A stretch of DNA of 64,000 bases, from positions 124,001 to 188,000 of the forward strand of contig CACYGI010000001.1 in NCBI GenBank assembly GCA_902773925.1, written 5' to 3'. This stretch comes from an uncultured Bacteroidia bacterium. GTDB lineage: Bacteria > Bacteroidota > Bacteroidia > Bacteroidales > UBA932. Below the pieces are notes generated by a model, which worked only from the letters and a program-made list of their open reading frames with translations, ran no database searches and was not told the origin of the DNA. Below are positions 26,462 through 35,843 of the stretch, piece after piece. A program made the translations under genes and the position numbers. Position 1 is the stretch's first letter; the number at the start of each line of letters is the position of its first letter.

Positions 26462-28144
26462 TCAGCGCACAGAAAATGCACTTCTTGCATATATGGGCCG
26501 TCCGTCCGAAGTGATGCCTTCGACCACAACGGTATAATCCCCGGCCGCGCCGGGAAGCCGGACATCGATGGTCGCGGCCTCACCCGCAGGCAGCTCTATC
26601 ATCGGATGCCAGTACACCGTGCGACGGAAATCCGGCCAGAGCGAAGCATCCGGCAGCGAGGCGCCGGTATATGCAGCAGGATAGCTGACGCCGCGGAACT
26701 TGAGCACGCGCACCCGGTCCCCGAACTTCATCGAAGGCAGATTATGCTTGTAGGTGGTGAAATCCACTATCCCGTCATAATACTCGGGGCCTATCTTGAA
26801 CGACTCAGGGAAGATGCGGATCGTCTCGACCAGCTGCGGATCATAGTTGTAGATGAGGCTCTGGTCCGTGACCGGCACCCCGTCCAGCAGGAAGAGCGAC
26901 TCGCGGTTGCGGAACAGGACTTTGTTGCCGTGGCTGCCGCGACGCCCCACCTGGAGACGGCGGCCGCCTTCGCGCGCGCGAATCTCGAAGAGGTATTCGG
27001 TAAATACCTCCGCAAAGGTCGGAAAACGCCTGTAGTCGTCCAGACGGTAGAGGATGCTGCCCGAATCGTCGAAGAGCAGGTTGTTGCGCACCGGCATATA
27101 TTCATACAGCGTATCGGCGCTGAAATTGCGTTCGATCTGCACGGCAGCGGCCATTTCGGCAAGCGAAGAAGCTACCGTGGAGCAGAGCTGAAGCGGAAGC
27201 GGAGCCTCGACACCGGTCGCGGTAAACGGGCTGAAGAGCTCCAGATGCCCCTTGAGGGTCGAATCCGCCGCCACCAACTCGCATACCAGATCCTTGTCGC
27301 CGTAGATATTGTTGGTATAGAATGCGACCGAGCCGTCTTCGTCTATCATTGACATATATATGTCCGAGCGGTTGCCGGGCGCAGAGATTATGGCCGTCTT
27401 GCCAACCCATTCGCCACGGCGCGAAGGATCTGCGCCGACGATCTGCGCTCGAACGATCTCGCCTTCATAATCCGGTATTACATCAGGCTTGAAATGCCTG
27501 CCGCCTAGCGTTGCGGCGGAGGAAATGAAATCCGCAATGGTGGGATTGGCATTATGCGCGATACCTTCCTCGCGAAATACCGAGACGCAAACCGAAGCGG
27601 CGCCGGCCGAAGCAAGGCCGATCTGCACCGAAGAAGAAGGTGCGGCCTGCCGTGGCACCTCAACCTTGACCGGCGCGTCATCGACGTAGGGAGCCGGTAC
27701 GGACTTATATTCCTCAGGGGAAACAGCCACAGCCAGGCCTCTTTCGCGACTGAAAGGATTGAAAATGGATATGGTGCGCGCGGCGATGCCGTTATAATCG
27801 TAAGCGGTTTCGGAGCGGTTCTGCGACGTATAGGCCACAAGCCGGTAATTGCCAGTAGGCAGATTGGAAGGGATATTCATATATCCGCAGCCTCGCCCGT
27901 CAAGCAGTGCAATCTTCGCGCCCTGGAGCATCTTCGTGCCGTCGTGAAGCTCCAGATAGAGCACGCTGCTGACTGATGAAAGCTGCCCGCGGGTGACATC
28001 GAGGCAGAAGGCAGAGCACCAGATCCGGTCGCCGGTCACATAGACATCCTTGTCCGTAACCACGTAGGCGCGCTCGACGGTCCTGGCTCCCGAAACTTCT
28101 GCCAGGCATATCATACAAAGCAATATGGATAAGATACGTCTCAT
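26462..28144 (-). CDS. Secreted protein with macroglobulin-like N-terminus and TonB-plug-like C-terminus (cassette copy B)
   Basis: 560 residues from the ATG at 28144, which follows the upstream TAG by one base; an ATG five codons earlier lies inside that gene. Signal peptide to EVSGA. The N-terminus (ERAYVVTDKDVYVTGDRIWCSAFCLD, then LPTGNYRLVAYTS) has the MG2-type beta-sandwich pattern of macroglobulin-like secreted proteins. Around residues 400-480, ESLFLLDGVPVTDQSLIYNYDPQLVETIRIFP and YYDGIVDFTTYK mirror the plug of TonB receptors (LYVIDG...IESFSILK...GVILVTT), but no barrel follows. The C-terminus is a sandwich ending in GITSDGRPIYARSAFSV. Last gene of cassette B; its paralogue is 32909-34606. 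Function unknown. Confidence 0.7.
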   Translation of the reverse strand: MRRILSILLCMICLAEVSGARTVERAYVVTDKDVYVTGDRIWCSAFCLDVTRGQLSSVSSVLYLELHDGTKMLQGAKIALLDGRGCGYMNIPSNLPTGNYRLVAYTSQNRSETAYDYNGIAARTISIFNPFSRERGLAVAVSPEEYKSVPAPYVDDAPVKVEVPRQAAPSSSVQIGLASAGAASVCVSVFREEGIAHNANPTIADFISSAATLGGRHFKPDVIPDYEGEIVRAQIVGADPSRRGEWVGKTAIISAPGNRSDIYMSMIDEDGSVAFYTNNIYGDKDLVCELVAADSTLKGHLELFSPFTATGVEAPLPLQLCSTVASSLAEMAAAVQIERNFSADTLYEYMPVRNNLLFDDSGSILYRLDDYRRFPTFAEVFTEYLFEIRAREGGRRLQVGRRGSHGNKVLFRNRESLFLLDGVPVTDQSLIYNYDPQLVETIRIFPESFKIGPEYYDGIVDFTTYKHNLPSMKFGDRVRVLKFRGVSYPAAYTGASLPDASLWPDFRRTVYWHPMIELPAGEAATIDVRLPGAAGDYTVVVEGITSDGRPIYARSAFSVR

Positions 28145-28145
28145 A

Positions 28146-29474
28146 CTATTTGTGGTCATTGGGCCAGTAGGATGGTTTGTTCTTGTTGCCGCCCCTCATC
28201 TGACAGTCCACGCAGCGGCGCGGCATCCATTCATAATAGATAAACGGATCCGAGGTATCATCCCCCCTGTCAGTGGGGACATAAGGCCTGTAATCGAACC
28301 CGTAGTAATAACGGCGCCAATCGACCGGCATTGGTATTGATGATATATCGGTAACCGGGGTCTTGCGGTAGAATCCATCGCCGCTTACGAACCTGCGGCA
28401 GATGGATACCGTGGAGGCATTGACGTAGCCGAGCACTATTTCGGTCTCATCATCGAGACTGAAGATATTGCCGTAACATTCCGAAGGCTGCGGAGAGAAC
28501 AGGCCTCCGACATCGGTCGTATTGGATTTCATCGCTTTCCAATATCTCCAGGCATCAGCGGAGAGTGACTCCTGTATCATATCGACGCAGTAGAGATAGG
28601 CGATTTTCTGCGAAGTATTGTCCAGACCGTACAGTTCATACTGGCTCAGACGGTCCTCCGCAAGGCCTTCGCTGCTTGCAGTCATTATCGAACCCTGCGT
28701 CCCGGTATTCCAGCAGTAATAGGTATTCTCACCGTCCTGGTAGGCCAGGACTTCATTGGTGGAAGGATTATAATAATACTGCGCGTAAAGCTGGGCTGTG
28801 TATTCCCAGCTCTCGCGGGCAAACCAGCGATAATAACGCGATGAAGACTCCCCGGAAGTATTGATATTGAAATGCATCGTCTTCAGGTCTTCGTCAATCA
28901 TCGTAGTGACGCTGTCAAGATGCGAAGTCCGCTGCACCTCCAGCCACTCGGAAGCATAGCGGAGCGTATCTCTCTTCAATACTTCCCAATCCGCCAATAC
29001 TTCCCAATCCGCCCATTCGTAAGTGTAATACTCGATGCGCAGGCGGCAGCGTACGTCAGGATTCAGATCGCGGGTATCTATTGCGCGGCTGTAACTGTCC
29101 AGGGCCATTTCGGTCAAAACCCTGTCCAGCGAATCCCCGGGCCGGGGTACAACAGGCGGATTCAATATATTACCGGGAATTACATACCACGAAGGGTATA
29201 TGGTACCATCCTCAGCTTCGACATATACATCCCACAGACTCGATTCCATCCACCGGGTCCCGATGCTTGTTGTATAATAATCACCGTTACTCTCCTGTCC
29301 TATATTCATCGAACGGCCAATCCTGAAAACCGACTGCATCCCGGCAAAGATGTCACCCTCTACGACCAGGAAAGAATCCTGGATATCCGGCAGCTCAGGC
29401 TCGTAATCATATACACAGCCGAAGACCGTCAGGGAGGCGGCCAGAAGGGATAATATGATCTGCTTGGGCTTCAT
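28146..29474 (-). CDS. DUF4249 lipoprotein (cassette copy B)
   Basis: 442 residues; lipobox TVFGC with Cys20, then an acidic YDYEPELPD stretch. DUF4249 landmarks: LVVEGDI near residue 37, GLFSPQPSECYGNIFS, VLGYVNAST, and the C-terminal MPRRCVDCQMRGGNKNKPSYWPN with its CVDC pair. DUF4249 proteins usually accompany TonB-dependent receptors and may be surface ligand-binding partners. The start overlaps the receptor stop (TGATG), so translation is coupled. A perfect 18-base tandem repeat (28977-29012) duplicates six residues (ADWEVL twice). Paralogue: 34608-35843. Confidence 0.85.
   Translation of the reverse strand: MKPKQIILSLLAASLTVFGCVYDYEPELPDIQDSFLVVEGDIFAGMQSVFRIGRSMNIGQESNGDYYTTSIGTRWMESSLWDVYVEAEDGTIYPSWYVIPGNILNPPVVPRPGDSLDRVLTEMALDSYSRAIDTRDLNPDVRCRLRIEYYTYEWADWEVLADWEVLKRDTLRYASEWLEVQRTSHLDSVTTMIDEDLKTMHFNINTSGESSSRYYRWFARESWEYTAQLYAQYYYNPSTNEVLAYQDGENTYYCWNTGTQGSIMTASSEGLAEDRLSQYELYGLDNTSQKIAYLYCVDMIQESLSADAWRYWKAMKSNTTDVGGLFSPQPSECYGNIFSLDDETEIVLGYVNASTVSICRRFVSGDGFYRKTPVTDISSIPMPVDWRRYYYGFDYRPYVPTDRGDDTSDPFIYYEWMPRRCVDCQMRGGNKNKPSYWPNDHK
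28977..29012. repeat. 18-bp perfect tandem duplication inside the DUF4249 gene
   Basis: Two adjacent identical copies of an 18-base unit (28977-28994 and 28995-29012) that keep the frame and double a six-residue stretch rich in W and E. The other cassette copy lacks it. Confidence 0.9.
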
Positions 29475-32176
29475 CAGAAATCAAGATTGAGATTGATATA
29501 GGGTATCGGATATGCAAAGACGCTCATCATATGTCCCTTGATGACACCCCTGCTGTTGATATCGTAATATACCGAATAGGCATTGTGCCGTCCGGTGACA
29601 TTGTACACGCCCATCGTAAAGGAAAGGTGCGCCTTCTGGCGGAGATTGTGGCCCGGCTCCACGACCATCGCAAGATCCAGCCGGAAATAATCCGGAATAC
29701 GGTATGCGTTGCGGTCGGAATACACCAGGCGGGTACCTCCGGCATACTCGTAGGTGCCGATGGGCAGTGTTACGGGACGTCCCGTCGAATAATCCACGTT
29801 GGCCGAAAAACTGTACCGGTGCGTTATCTTGTAGTTCAGTACTGCCTTGAGCTCGTGCGGCTTGTCATACGAGGTCGAATACCACTCCCCACGGTTGATG
29901 TCCATCTTGCCGCGGTTGCCCATCTCGCGCTGCATCGAACGCGACCAGGTATATGATATCCAGCCGTTTAGCTTGCCGAGCGTGCGGCGCATCATCCATT
30001 CCACGCCGTAGGCGCGGCACTCGGTCGGGACAAGTTCATCAGCGAGATTCTCATTCATCGCAAGGCGGGCGCCGGGCAGATAATCCACGAAATTGTTGAC
30101 TCTCTTGTAATAGACCTCAACCGAGAAATCGATCGGGTTCTTGCCCGCCGTCAGGTACAGTCCGGTTGCGGCCTGCCAGCCATCCTGCGGGGCAAGACGG
30201 CCGTCGGCGAGCTTCCAAGTATCGGTAGGCGATATGTTGATGCTGTTGGAAATCTTGTGGATGTACTGGTGCATCGTATTGAATCCCGCCTTCCACGAGA
30301 AACGCGGCGTGAAGGACATCTTGGCCGAAAGCCGGACCTCGGGGGCGTGATAGAAGCTCTTGTCGCCGAGAGAGCCGTACAGCACATAGCGCAATCCGGC
30401 ATCGACAGAGAATTTCCGGGTGATCTTCCATTCGTCGCTGAGGTAGGCTGCGGCTTCCAGACCGCGTTCCAGTGCGAGCGAACGGTCCTCGACTATTGAC
30501 TCCTCGCCGAGCGGATGGCGCGCGCCGGGCTGCAGCTGGTAGAGCACGCCCGAGCCGCCATAGGTCAGCGTATGCGATTCGCTGAGCGGCGACTTGATGG
30601 TCACCTTGGCGAACGGCTGGCTAATCTGCGTCCGATAAGTATAGGCCGCGGCGGCATTGAACGTATCATCCACGCGGTAGCCGTATCGGTCATATCCGGC
30701 CGCGATTACCATCGACCGGCCGCCCTCGAAATTGCTGCGCCACTTGACCGAAAGGTTCAGGTTGTCGTAGCGGTAGGAGGTATCGTTGCTGAAGCCGAAT
30801 TTATCGCGGGAGATATAGCCGTATGCGTGCAGGGAATGGTTGCGACCGAACTTATGCGTAAGGCCGACGTTCAGGTCGTGGAACGATGCACTTCCGTCGG
30901 TGTACTGGATGTCCGGCGGAACGATGCCTTCGATCAGGTCGTTGGGCCGCAGGCGGAGCATCCAGTCGCTGTAAGTGGTGCGGGCACCGATGATGAATGT
31001 GGTATTCTCACTGCCTATCGGCCCCTCGAGGTGCAGGCGGCTGGTCAGCAGGCCCACGCCGAGCGAGCCGGAAATCTTCTTGCCGTTGCCTTCACGCGAC
31101 CGGACTTCGAGCACCGAGGATATGCGGCCGCCGTATTCGACGGGGATCGAACTCTTATACAGCTCGATATCGCTTACCACATCGGGATTGAATACCGACA
31201 TCAGGCCGAACATATGGCTCGGATTGTAGATGGTGCCGTTGTTGAACAGGATCAGGTTCTGGTCGGACGAGCCGCCGCGGACGTTGAAGCCGTTGGAAAC
31301 CTCGCCTACCGACTTGACGCCCGGCAGCGTGAGCAGCACTTTCAGCACATCGGCTTCGCCAAATACCGCCGGAACGTTCTTTATGGCAGAGATGCGGACG
31401 CTTTCGATGCCCATCTTGGAATTACGGTGACGGGCCATGCTCTCGGCCGTAACGACGGCGCCCGTGAGCGTCAGCACGCGTTCCTTCATCTGCACGTCGA
31501 AATTGCCGTCATCCCAGACTTTCAGCATATAGCGGCCTTCCTCCATCGACCAGCCGTCGTAGCAGAGGGTATTGTCTCCCACCGGCAGCGATATCTTGTA
31601 GAAACCCGAGGCGTCGGTCTGCGCATAAGCAGTACCGCGGTCGTCATATACCGAAATGCCGGCCAGCGGCTCGCCGGTCGCCGCGTCGCGGACATATCCG
31701 CGGACGGAGGCCTTGCCCGAAGTGCGGGCTCCCCTTTCGCCTATCTCGTATATCTTGTTGGCAAATGTCGCCTGCAGTTCGTTTTCGCCGAAAATGTCGG
31801 ACGTGGCTTCGGCGGCCGCAGTCTCCTGCCGGTTTTCGAAAAATCCGACCGGAAGCGAAGTTACCAGCGTGCGGCCGTAAAGCACGATGTAGAGGTCCTT
31901 ATACTGGCTGATGCGATAGCCGTTTTCGCGCAGCTGGCGGAACGCCTCTTCCATAAACGGCTCTTTCTCCCCTTCATAGACCGTATAGAGGCGGCGGTCT
32001 TCGCCCTCGTGCACCCAATATACGGGCACGCCGAAATGGCCGCGCATATAGGTCAGGAGCGAATCTATCTCCACCTTTGAGACGCCGGGGCACACCTCGG
32101 TCTTCTTGCGCGGGGGCGCGGCAAATGCCGAGACCGTCACCAGAAGCAGGAAGAGCACTGTCAGAATCCGCCTCAT
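29474..32176 (-). CDS. TonB-dependent outer-membrane receptor (cassette copy B)
   Basis: 900 residues. Signal peptide (LLVTVSAFA), then an STN-like N-terminal domain (KVEIDSLLTYMRGHFGVPVYWV to DLYIVLYGRTLV, residues about 30-110), a carboxypeptidase-regulatory-like domain (ASVRGYVRDAATGEPLAGISVYD), and a plug with SIRAIKNVP-like VRISAIKNVPAVFGEADVLK, TLPGVKSVGEVSNGFNVRGGSSDQNLILF and GGRISSVLEVRSREG. The barrel ends YPIPYINLNLDF. It is a FecA-like rather than a SusC-like receptor. An STN domain normally talks to an anti-sigma factor, but none is encoded nearby. Start overlaps the preceding stop (ATGA). Paralogue: 35840-38491. Confidence 0.92.
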   Translation of the reverse strand: MRRILTVLFLLLVTVSAFAAPPRKKTEVCPGVSKVEIDSLLTYMRGHFGVPVYWVHEGEDRRLYTVYEGEKEPFMEEAFRQLRENGYRISQYKDLYIVLYGRTLVTSLPVGFFENRQETAAAEATSDIFGENELQATFANKIYEIGERGARTSGKASVRGYVRDAATGEPLAGISVYDDRGTAYAQTDASGFYKISLPVGDNTLCYDGWSMEEGRYMLKVWDDGNFDVQMKERVLTLTGAVVTAESMARHRNSKMGIESVRISAIKNVPAVFGEADVLKVLLTLPGVKSVGEVSNGFNVRGGSSDQNLILFNNGTIYNPSHMFGLMSVFNPDVVSDIELYKSSIPVEYGGRISSVLEVRSREGNGKKISGSLGVGLLTSRLHLEGPIGSENTTFIIGARTTYSDWMLRLRPNDLIEGIVPPDIQYTDGSASFHDLNVGLTHKFGRNHSLHAYGYISRDKFGFSNDTSYRYDNLNLSVKWRSNFEGGRSMVIAAGYDRYGYRVDDTFNAAAAYTYRTQISQPFAKVTIKSPLSESHTLTYGGSGVLYQLQPGARHPLGEESIVEDRSLALERGLEAAAYLSDEWKITRKFSVDAGLRYVLYGSLGDKSFYHAPEVRLSAKMSFTPRFSWKAGFNTMHQYIHKISNSINISPTDTWKLADGRLAPQDGWQAATGLYLTAGKNPIDFSVEVYYKRVNNFVDYLPGARLAMNENLADELVPTECRAYGVEWMMRRTLGKLNGWISYTWSRSMQREMGNRGKMDINRGEWYSTSYDKPHELKAVLNYKITHRYSFSANVDYSTGRPVTLPIGTYEYAGGTRLVYSDRNAYRIPDYFRLDLAMVVEPGHNLRQKAHLSFTMGVYNVTGRHNAYSVYYDINSRGVIKGHMMSVFAYPIPYINLNLDF

Positions 32177-32889
32177 CTGCCCTCCTCCACATATTGCAGC
32201 ACGCAGAGCGCATACTGCCCGAGATCGAAATACCGGCCAGTTTCAAGCGCCGAGACGTGCCTGCGGATATCCTTGCGGCGGTCTTTGTAGAACTTGAGGA
32301 TATCCCCGCGGCGGCGCAACTGCTTTACCTCACCCGATGCGGAAACATAGTAATACCGCACCTCCCGGATGAAAATATTCGCAATGCCGTAATGATACTG
32401 GCCATCATATCCGGCCTCGCTGCGGCGGCGTCCTTCAGGGTCCTCCCGGAGCGTCTTGGTCACCTGCATCAGCAGCTTCGCGCGACCGTCGAAAAGCACT
32501 TCGCAGAAGCCTTCGGGTATCGCCTGGCCGTACGTGCGGCGCGGATAGATGAACTTGTGCTGCCCGATAAGCAGATACTCCACCTCATCGCGGTTGAGCA
32601 GCATCGCCTGATGCTGGGACTGGGGACGGACGAGCACCTGATTGGCGTAAGCGTCGATATTGAGATTCACACCTGCGTAATCCCGGCCGTTGTAGCCGAT
32701 CACACCGCTGCGGAAATCCGGGGACTCCCAGTAAGGCGTGCCGTTGTACAGGAAATCATATCCCGTATCGATGCGGCCGCGCCACAGAAGAGAGGCCTCT
32801 CCTGCTTCCTGCATATACAGGCCGTAATCGTCCTGCGCCTGCGCCACAAGCGGAATCAACGACAACAATATCAGCAGAAGCCTTCGCAT
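32173..32889 (-). CDS. Small secreted protein heading cassette copy B
   Basis: 238 residues, signal peptide MRRLLLILLSLIPLVAQAQ. The mature part carries EASLLWRGRI, DFLYNGTPYWESPDFRSGVIGYNGRDYAGV, LNRDEVEYLLIG, PEGFCEVLFDGRAKLL and a C-terminal basic helix (KQLRRRGDILKFYKDRRKDIRRHV). Every block has a counterpart in the 38488-39213 gene, so the two are paralogues. I do not recognise a named family. It precedes the TonB receptor with a 4-base ATGA overlap in both cassettes, which suggests a periplasmic or outer-membrane accessory to that receptor. It has its own promoter box 5 bases upstream. Confidence 0.7.
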   Translation of the reverse strand: MRRLLLILLSLIPLVAQAQDDYGLYMQEAGEASLLWRGRIDTGYDFLYNGTPYWESPDFRSGVIGYNGRDYAGVNLNIDAYANQVLVRPQSQHQAMLLNRDEVEYLLIGQHKFIYPRRTYGQAIPEGFCEVLFDGRAKLLMQVTKTLREDPEGRRRSEAGYDGQYHYGIANIFIREVRYYYVSASGEVKQLRRRGDILKFYKDRRKDIRRHVSALETGRYFDLGQYALCVLQYVEEGR

Positions 32890-32894
32890 AGGTG

Positions 32895-32902
32895 CAAATA
32901 TA
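32895..32902 (-). promoter_or_regulatory. Internal -7 box between the two cassettes
   Basis: TATATTTG on the minus strand ends 5 bases before the ATG at 32889 and lies wholly in the 19-base gap between the two cassettes. A TTG at 32926-32928 is 23 bases upstream, slightly too far for a good -33. It would let cassette B be transcribed without cassette A. Confidence 0.5.
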
Positions 32903-32908
32903 AAAAAA

Positions 32909-34606
32909 CTATTGCATTACGATGTCAATCTGCCGGCGGCAATATACGGGCCGTCCGTCCGAAGTAATACCTTCGACCACGATGGAATATCTTCCGGGGC
33001 GCAGAGGAGCGTGGAACTCCAGATGGGTGCCGCGGCCGGGAGCCATCTCCACCAGCGGATGCCAGAGCGCCGTCTGCCGGTAATCCGGATACAGCCCGGA
33101 AACTTCCAGCCCGGTACTGGCTGCAGGATAGAGCACTCCCTGGAAATCAATCACGCGCACATTGCCGCTGAAACGCATCGAGGGCAGGTTGCGCTTGTAT
33201 GTCACGAAATTGACGATGCCGTCAAACTGCTTCGGCCCCACCACGTGGCGGAACGGATAGATATTGATGGATTCGACCAGCAGCGGGTCATAATTGTATA
33301 TCTTGTCGTGATCCGGGACCGGCACGCCGTCAAGCATTATGAGCGAACTGCCTTCGGAGAACCGCGAATCGATATCATTTTCCCGTAGGCGCACCTGGAT
33401 ATCGCGGCGGCCGCCTAGCATACGGGCGCGGATTTCGGGTATGAACTCCACGAACACCTCCCGCATCAGCGGGAAACGGGTATAATCATCCAGACGGTAG
33501 GTGATGCGGCCGTCTTCGTTGAAAAGAAGATTGTCGCGCACCGGAAGCCATTCGTAAAGCGTATCGGAAGCAAACCGGCTTGCGACCTGCATCGCGGCCG
33601 AACGCGACTGGAGGTCGGCGGCCAGCGAGGGATGCAGCACGAGCGGAGCGGGAGCGGCGATGGCAGGAGAAACGAATGGCGACGCTATCTCCAGATGGCA
33701 GGCGTAAGTCGAGTCGATATCCTCGATCTCGCTTATGAGCTCCTTGCGGCCGAGAATATTGCCTGTATAGAATACTGCCTGCCCCAGGCTGTCCAGGGTG
33801 GCATAATAGACGTCCGATTTATTGCCCGGGGCGGCAATAAATGCCGTGTGCCCCGCCAGCTGCGCTACCATTTCCGGCGCAATGCCCTTAACCCGGGCGC
33901 GGATCACCTCCCCGTCATAATCCGGCATAAACGATGCGGCGGCAGTGGCAGAAGCCGCGGTACCTGCAAGAGCATCGAGAAACGCCGCTATGGTGGGATT
34001 GTCGCGATGCGGAATGGCATCCTCGCGGAAAACCGAGACAGAAAGCGACCCACCTTCGGCAAGCATCAGCTCAAGCGGAACAATTGCGCCTGCGGCAGCC
34101 TGCGAAGGATACTCCACCTGAAGTGAAGACGAAGAAGGCGAAGGTGCGACGGCCGCCTGCAGAAGGTCTTCGACGACACTCACGCCGCCATTGACACGCT
34201 CCCGCGTGCGGGTATTGTACACCGAAATGGTCCTGGGGCAGATGCCATTCCAGTCGTAGCCCTCCTCGTTCTTATTGAGCGAAGTATAGGCTATAAGGGA
34301 GTAACTGCCCGTAGGCAGATTCTTTGGCAGGGAGATAAACCCTGCTCCGCGCCCGTCAATCAGGCCGATCTTCGCGGTAAGGGCAAGCCCTTCGGCGCTG
34401 TGCAGCTCGACGTAGGCCACGCTGCTCACGGTGCTGGGCCGCATCGTCGAGGCATCCAGACAGAAAGCCGAGCAGCCCATCTCTTCGCCGGAGAGATAGA
34501 TATCCCGATCCGTGACGATATATGTACGCTCTGTCACGGGCCCAGCGGCGTGCGAATGCGCCATTGCCAGCAGAAGTAATGCTATTATCGTAATCACCCG
34601 TCGCAT
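32909..34606 (-). CDS. Secreted protein with macroglobulin-like N-terminus and TonB-plug-like C-terminus (cassette copy A)
   Basis: 565 residues, signal peptide to AMAHSHAA. It parallels the 26462-28144 protein throughout: TERTYIVTDRDIYLSGEEMGCSAFCLD, LPTGSYSLIAYTSLN, YDWNGICPRTISVYN, FREDAIPHRDNPTIAAFLDA, and the plug-like segment SLIMLDGVPVPDHDKIYNYDPLLVESINIYPF with FDGIVNFVTYKRNLPSM, ending GITSDGRPVYCRRQIDI. No barrel or enzyme motif follows. It begins 1 base after the stop of the DUF4249 gene (TGA-T-ATG), as in the other copy. The plug-like part may bind a receptor or a partner barrel; this is inference. Confidence 0.7.
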   Translation of the reverse strand: MRRVITIIALLLLAMAHSHAAGPVTERTYIVTDRDIYLSGEEMGCSAFCLDASTMRPSTVSSVAYVELHSAEGLALTAKIGLIDGRGAGFISLPKNLPTGSYSLIAYTSLNKNEEGYDWNGICPRTISVYNTRTRERVNGGVSVVEDLLQAAVAPSPSSSSLQVEYPSQAAAGAIVPLELMLAEGGSLSVSVFREDAIPHRDNPTIAAFLDALAGTAASATAAASFMPDYDGEVIRARVKGIAPEMVAQLAGHTAFIAAPGNKSDVYYATLDSLGQAVFYTGNILGRKELISEIEDIDSTYACHLEIASPFVSPAIAAPAPLVLHPSLAADLQSRSAAMQVASRFASDTLYEWLPVRDNLLFNEDGRITYRLDDYTRFPLMREVFVEFIPEIRARMLGGRRDIQVRLRENDIDSRFSEGSSLIMLDGVPVPDHDKIYNYDPLLVESINIYPFRHVVGPKQFDGIVNFVTYKRNLPSMRFSGNVRVIDFQGVLYPAASTGLEVSGLYPDYRQTALWHPLVEMAPGRGTHLEFHAPLRPGRYSIVVEGITSDGRPVYCRRQIDIVMQ

Positions 34607-34607
34607 A

Positions 34608-35843
34608 TCAAATCTCTATTGTGGGCCATTCGGCCGGTTTGCGCTTCGTCCCGCCCTTGGTGCGGCAATCCACGCAACGGTGCGGCAGCCAGGTATATTC
34701 GGCCACTCCCGAGCCGTCATCCGGCTCTTCGCTCGGGTCAGGCTCCTCTCCGCCATCTGGATCTGGAGGGAAATACATCCTGTAGGGCCACCAGTCCAGA
34801 TCATAATAATACTTGCGCCACTCATTTCGGCGGACAAGCTTTGGCACTTCGGGGAATCCGTCCGGAGCCACATAGAACTGCGTGGCGTGATTGGGGATCA
34901 TAATCTGCGCCGAGGAAACCTGCGAAGCGCTGATATAGCCTATGACATACTCCGTGGTATCCTGCAGGTTGTGGATATTGCCCCGGATCTCAGAAGGCTG
35001 GGGAGAGAACAGGCCGCCGACCTCCGAAGAGTTGCGCGCTATATTGTTCCAGTAGCGCCAGGCATCTTCGGAAATGGACTCCTGGATCAAGCAGATATTG
35101 TAATAGTAAGAGATGCGTTCATCACGGCAGTTGATGCTCATCACGGGGTAGCCGATCAGGCGGTCCTCCTCCATCTGCAGAGTCGATGCGGTCATTATAT
35201 CAGGAGCGCTGCGGCGCATCCAGCAATAGTAGTAATTGGCGCCGTCGGCGAAATACGTCACCGAATCCGCAGCGGGATCAAAATACACCGTAGCCTGGAA
35301 ATCGGCCTTGTACTCATATACCTCGCGGCCTATCCAGCGATAATACCCGCCGTCGGCCTCTCCGTGAGCCGAGACGCATATATCCATCCACTCCCTGTCT
35401 TCGGCGATCTGATACGAGAGGCTGTCAACCTGCGAGGTCCGGCGGATATCCTGCCAGTCGCAGGCATAGGTCGTCCCCTCGATCACAACCACAAGACGGC
35501 ACTGCTGCGAGACGTCAAGTTTCCTTGTGTCTATCAGGTAATATGCGTGCTCCGCAAAATCGCCGGTACCGGCCTCGACCCTGACTGCATTTTTGCGCTG
35601 GCCATTGCGGCTCTCTACATAGACCGTCGCATCTATCAGCGGCGGCAGATCGGTCGTAGCAAGTGCCTGGGAGCCGGTCACCAGCACCGTGGTCCAGTCT
35701 CCGGCGAGGATATCGCCTTCGATGGAAATGATTCCTCCGCCGCCCTCAACCTTCGCATCGAACGGATAGACGCACGAGAAGGCCAAGGCCGCGGCGAAAG
35801 CCGTTGCCACAATCATACGCAGGCTATGAACGAGACTTCTCAT
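34608..35843 (-). CDS. DUF4249 lipoprotein (cassette copy A)
   Basis: 411 residues; lipobox LAFSC with Cys24, then VYPFDAKVEGGGGIISIEGDI. DUF4249 landmarks are GLFSPQPSEIRGNIHN, VIGYISASQVS, and the C-terminal LPHRCVDCRTKGGTKRKPAEWP with the CVDC pair. Aromatic patches (YYRWIGREVYEYKADF; YYYCWMRRSAPDIMTAS) match those of copy B, which also has YYCW and IMTASS. An acidic insertion (DPDGGEEPDPSEEPDDG) precedes the C-terminal motif. The start overlaps the TonB receptor stop by 4 bases. Confidence 0.85.
   Translation of the reverse strand: MRSLVHSLRMIVATAFAAALAFSCVYPFDAKVEGGGGIISIEGDILAGDWTTVLVTGSQALATTDLPPLIDATVYVESRNGQRKNAVRVEAGTGDFAEHAYYLIDTRKLDVSQQCRLVVVIEGTTYACDWQDIRRTSQVDSLSYQIAEDREWMDICVSAHGEADGGYYRWIGREVYEYKADFQATVYFDPAADSVTYFADGANYYYCWMRRSAPDIMTASTLQMEEDRLIGYPVMSINCRDERISYYYNICLIQESISEDAWRYWNNIARNSSEVGGLFSPQPSEIRGNIHNLQDTTEYVIGYISASQVSSAQIMIPNHATQFYVAPDGFPEVPKLVRRNEWRKYYYDLDWWPYRMYFPPDPDGGEEPDPSEEPDDGSGVAEYTWLPHRCVDCRTKGGTKRKPAEWPTIEI

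Noticed and set aside
30515-32080. A 521-codon plus-strand frame opposite the TonB receptor of cassette B
   Set aside because: A shadow of a GC-rich gene; a similar antisense frame occurs opposite the paralogue, as expected from shared codon use and not from a conserved protein.
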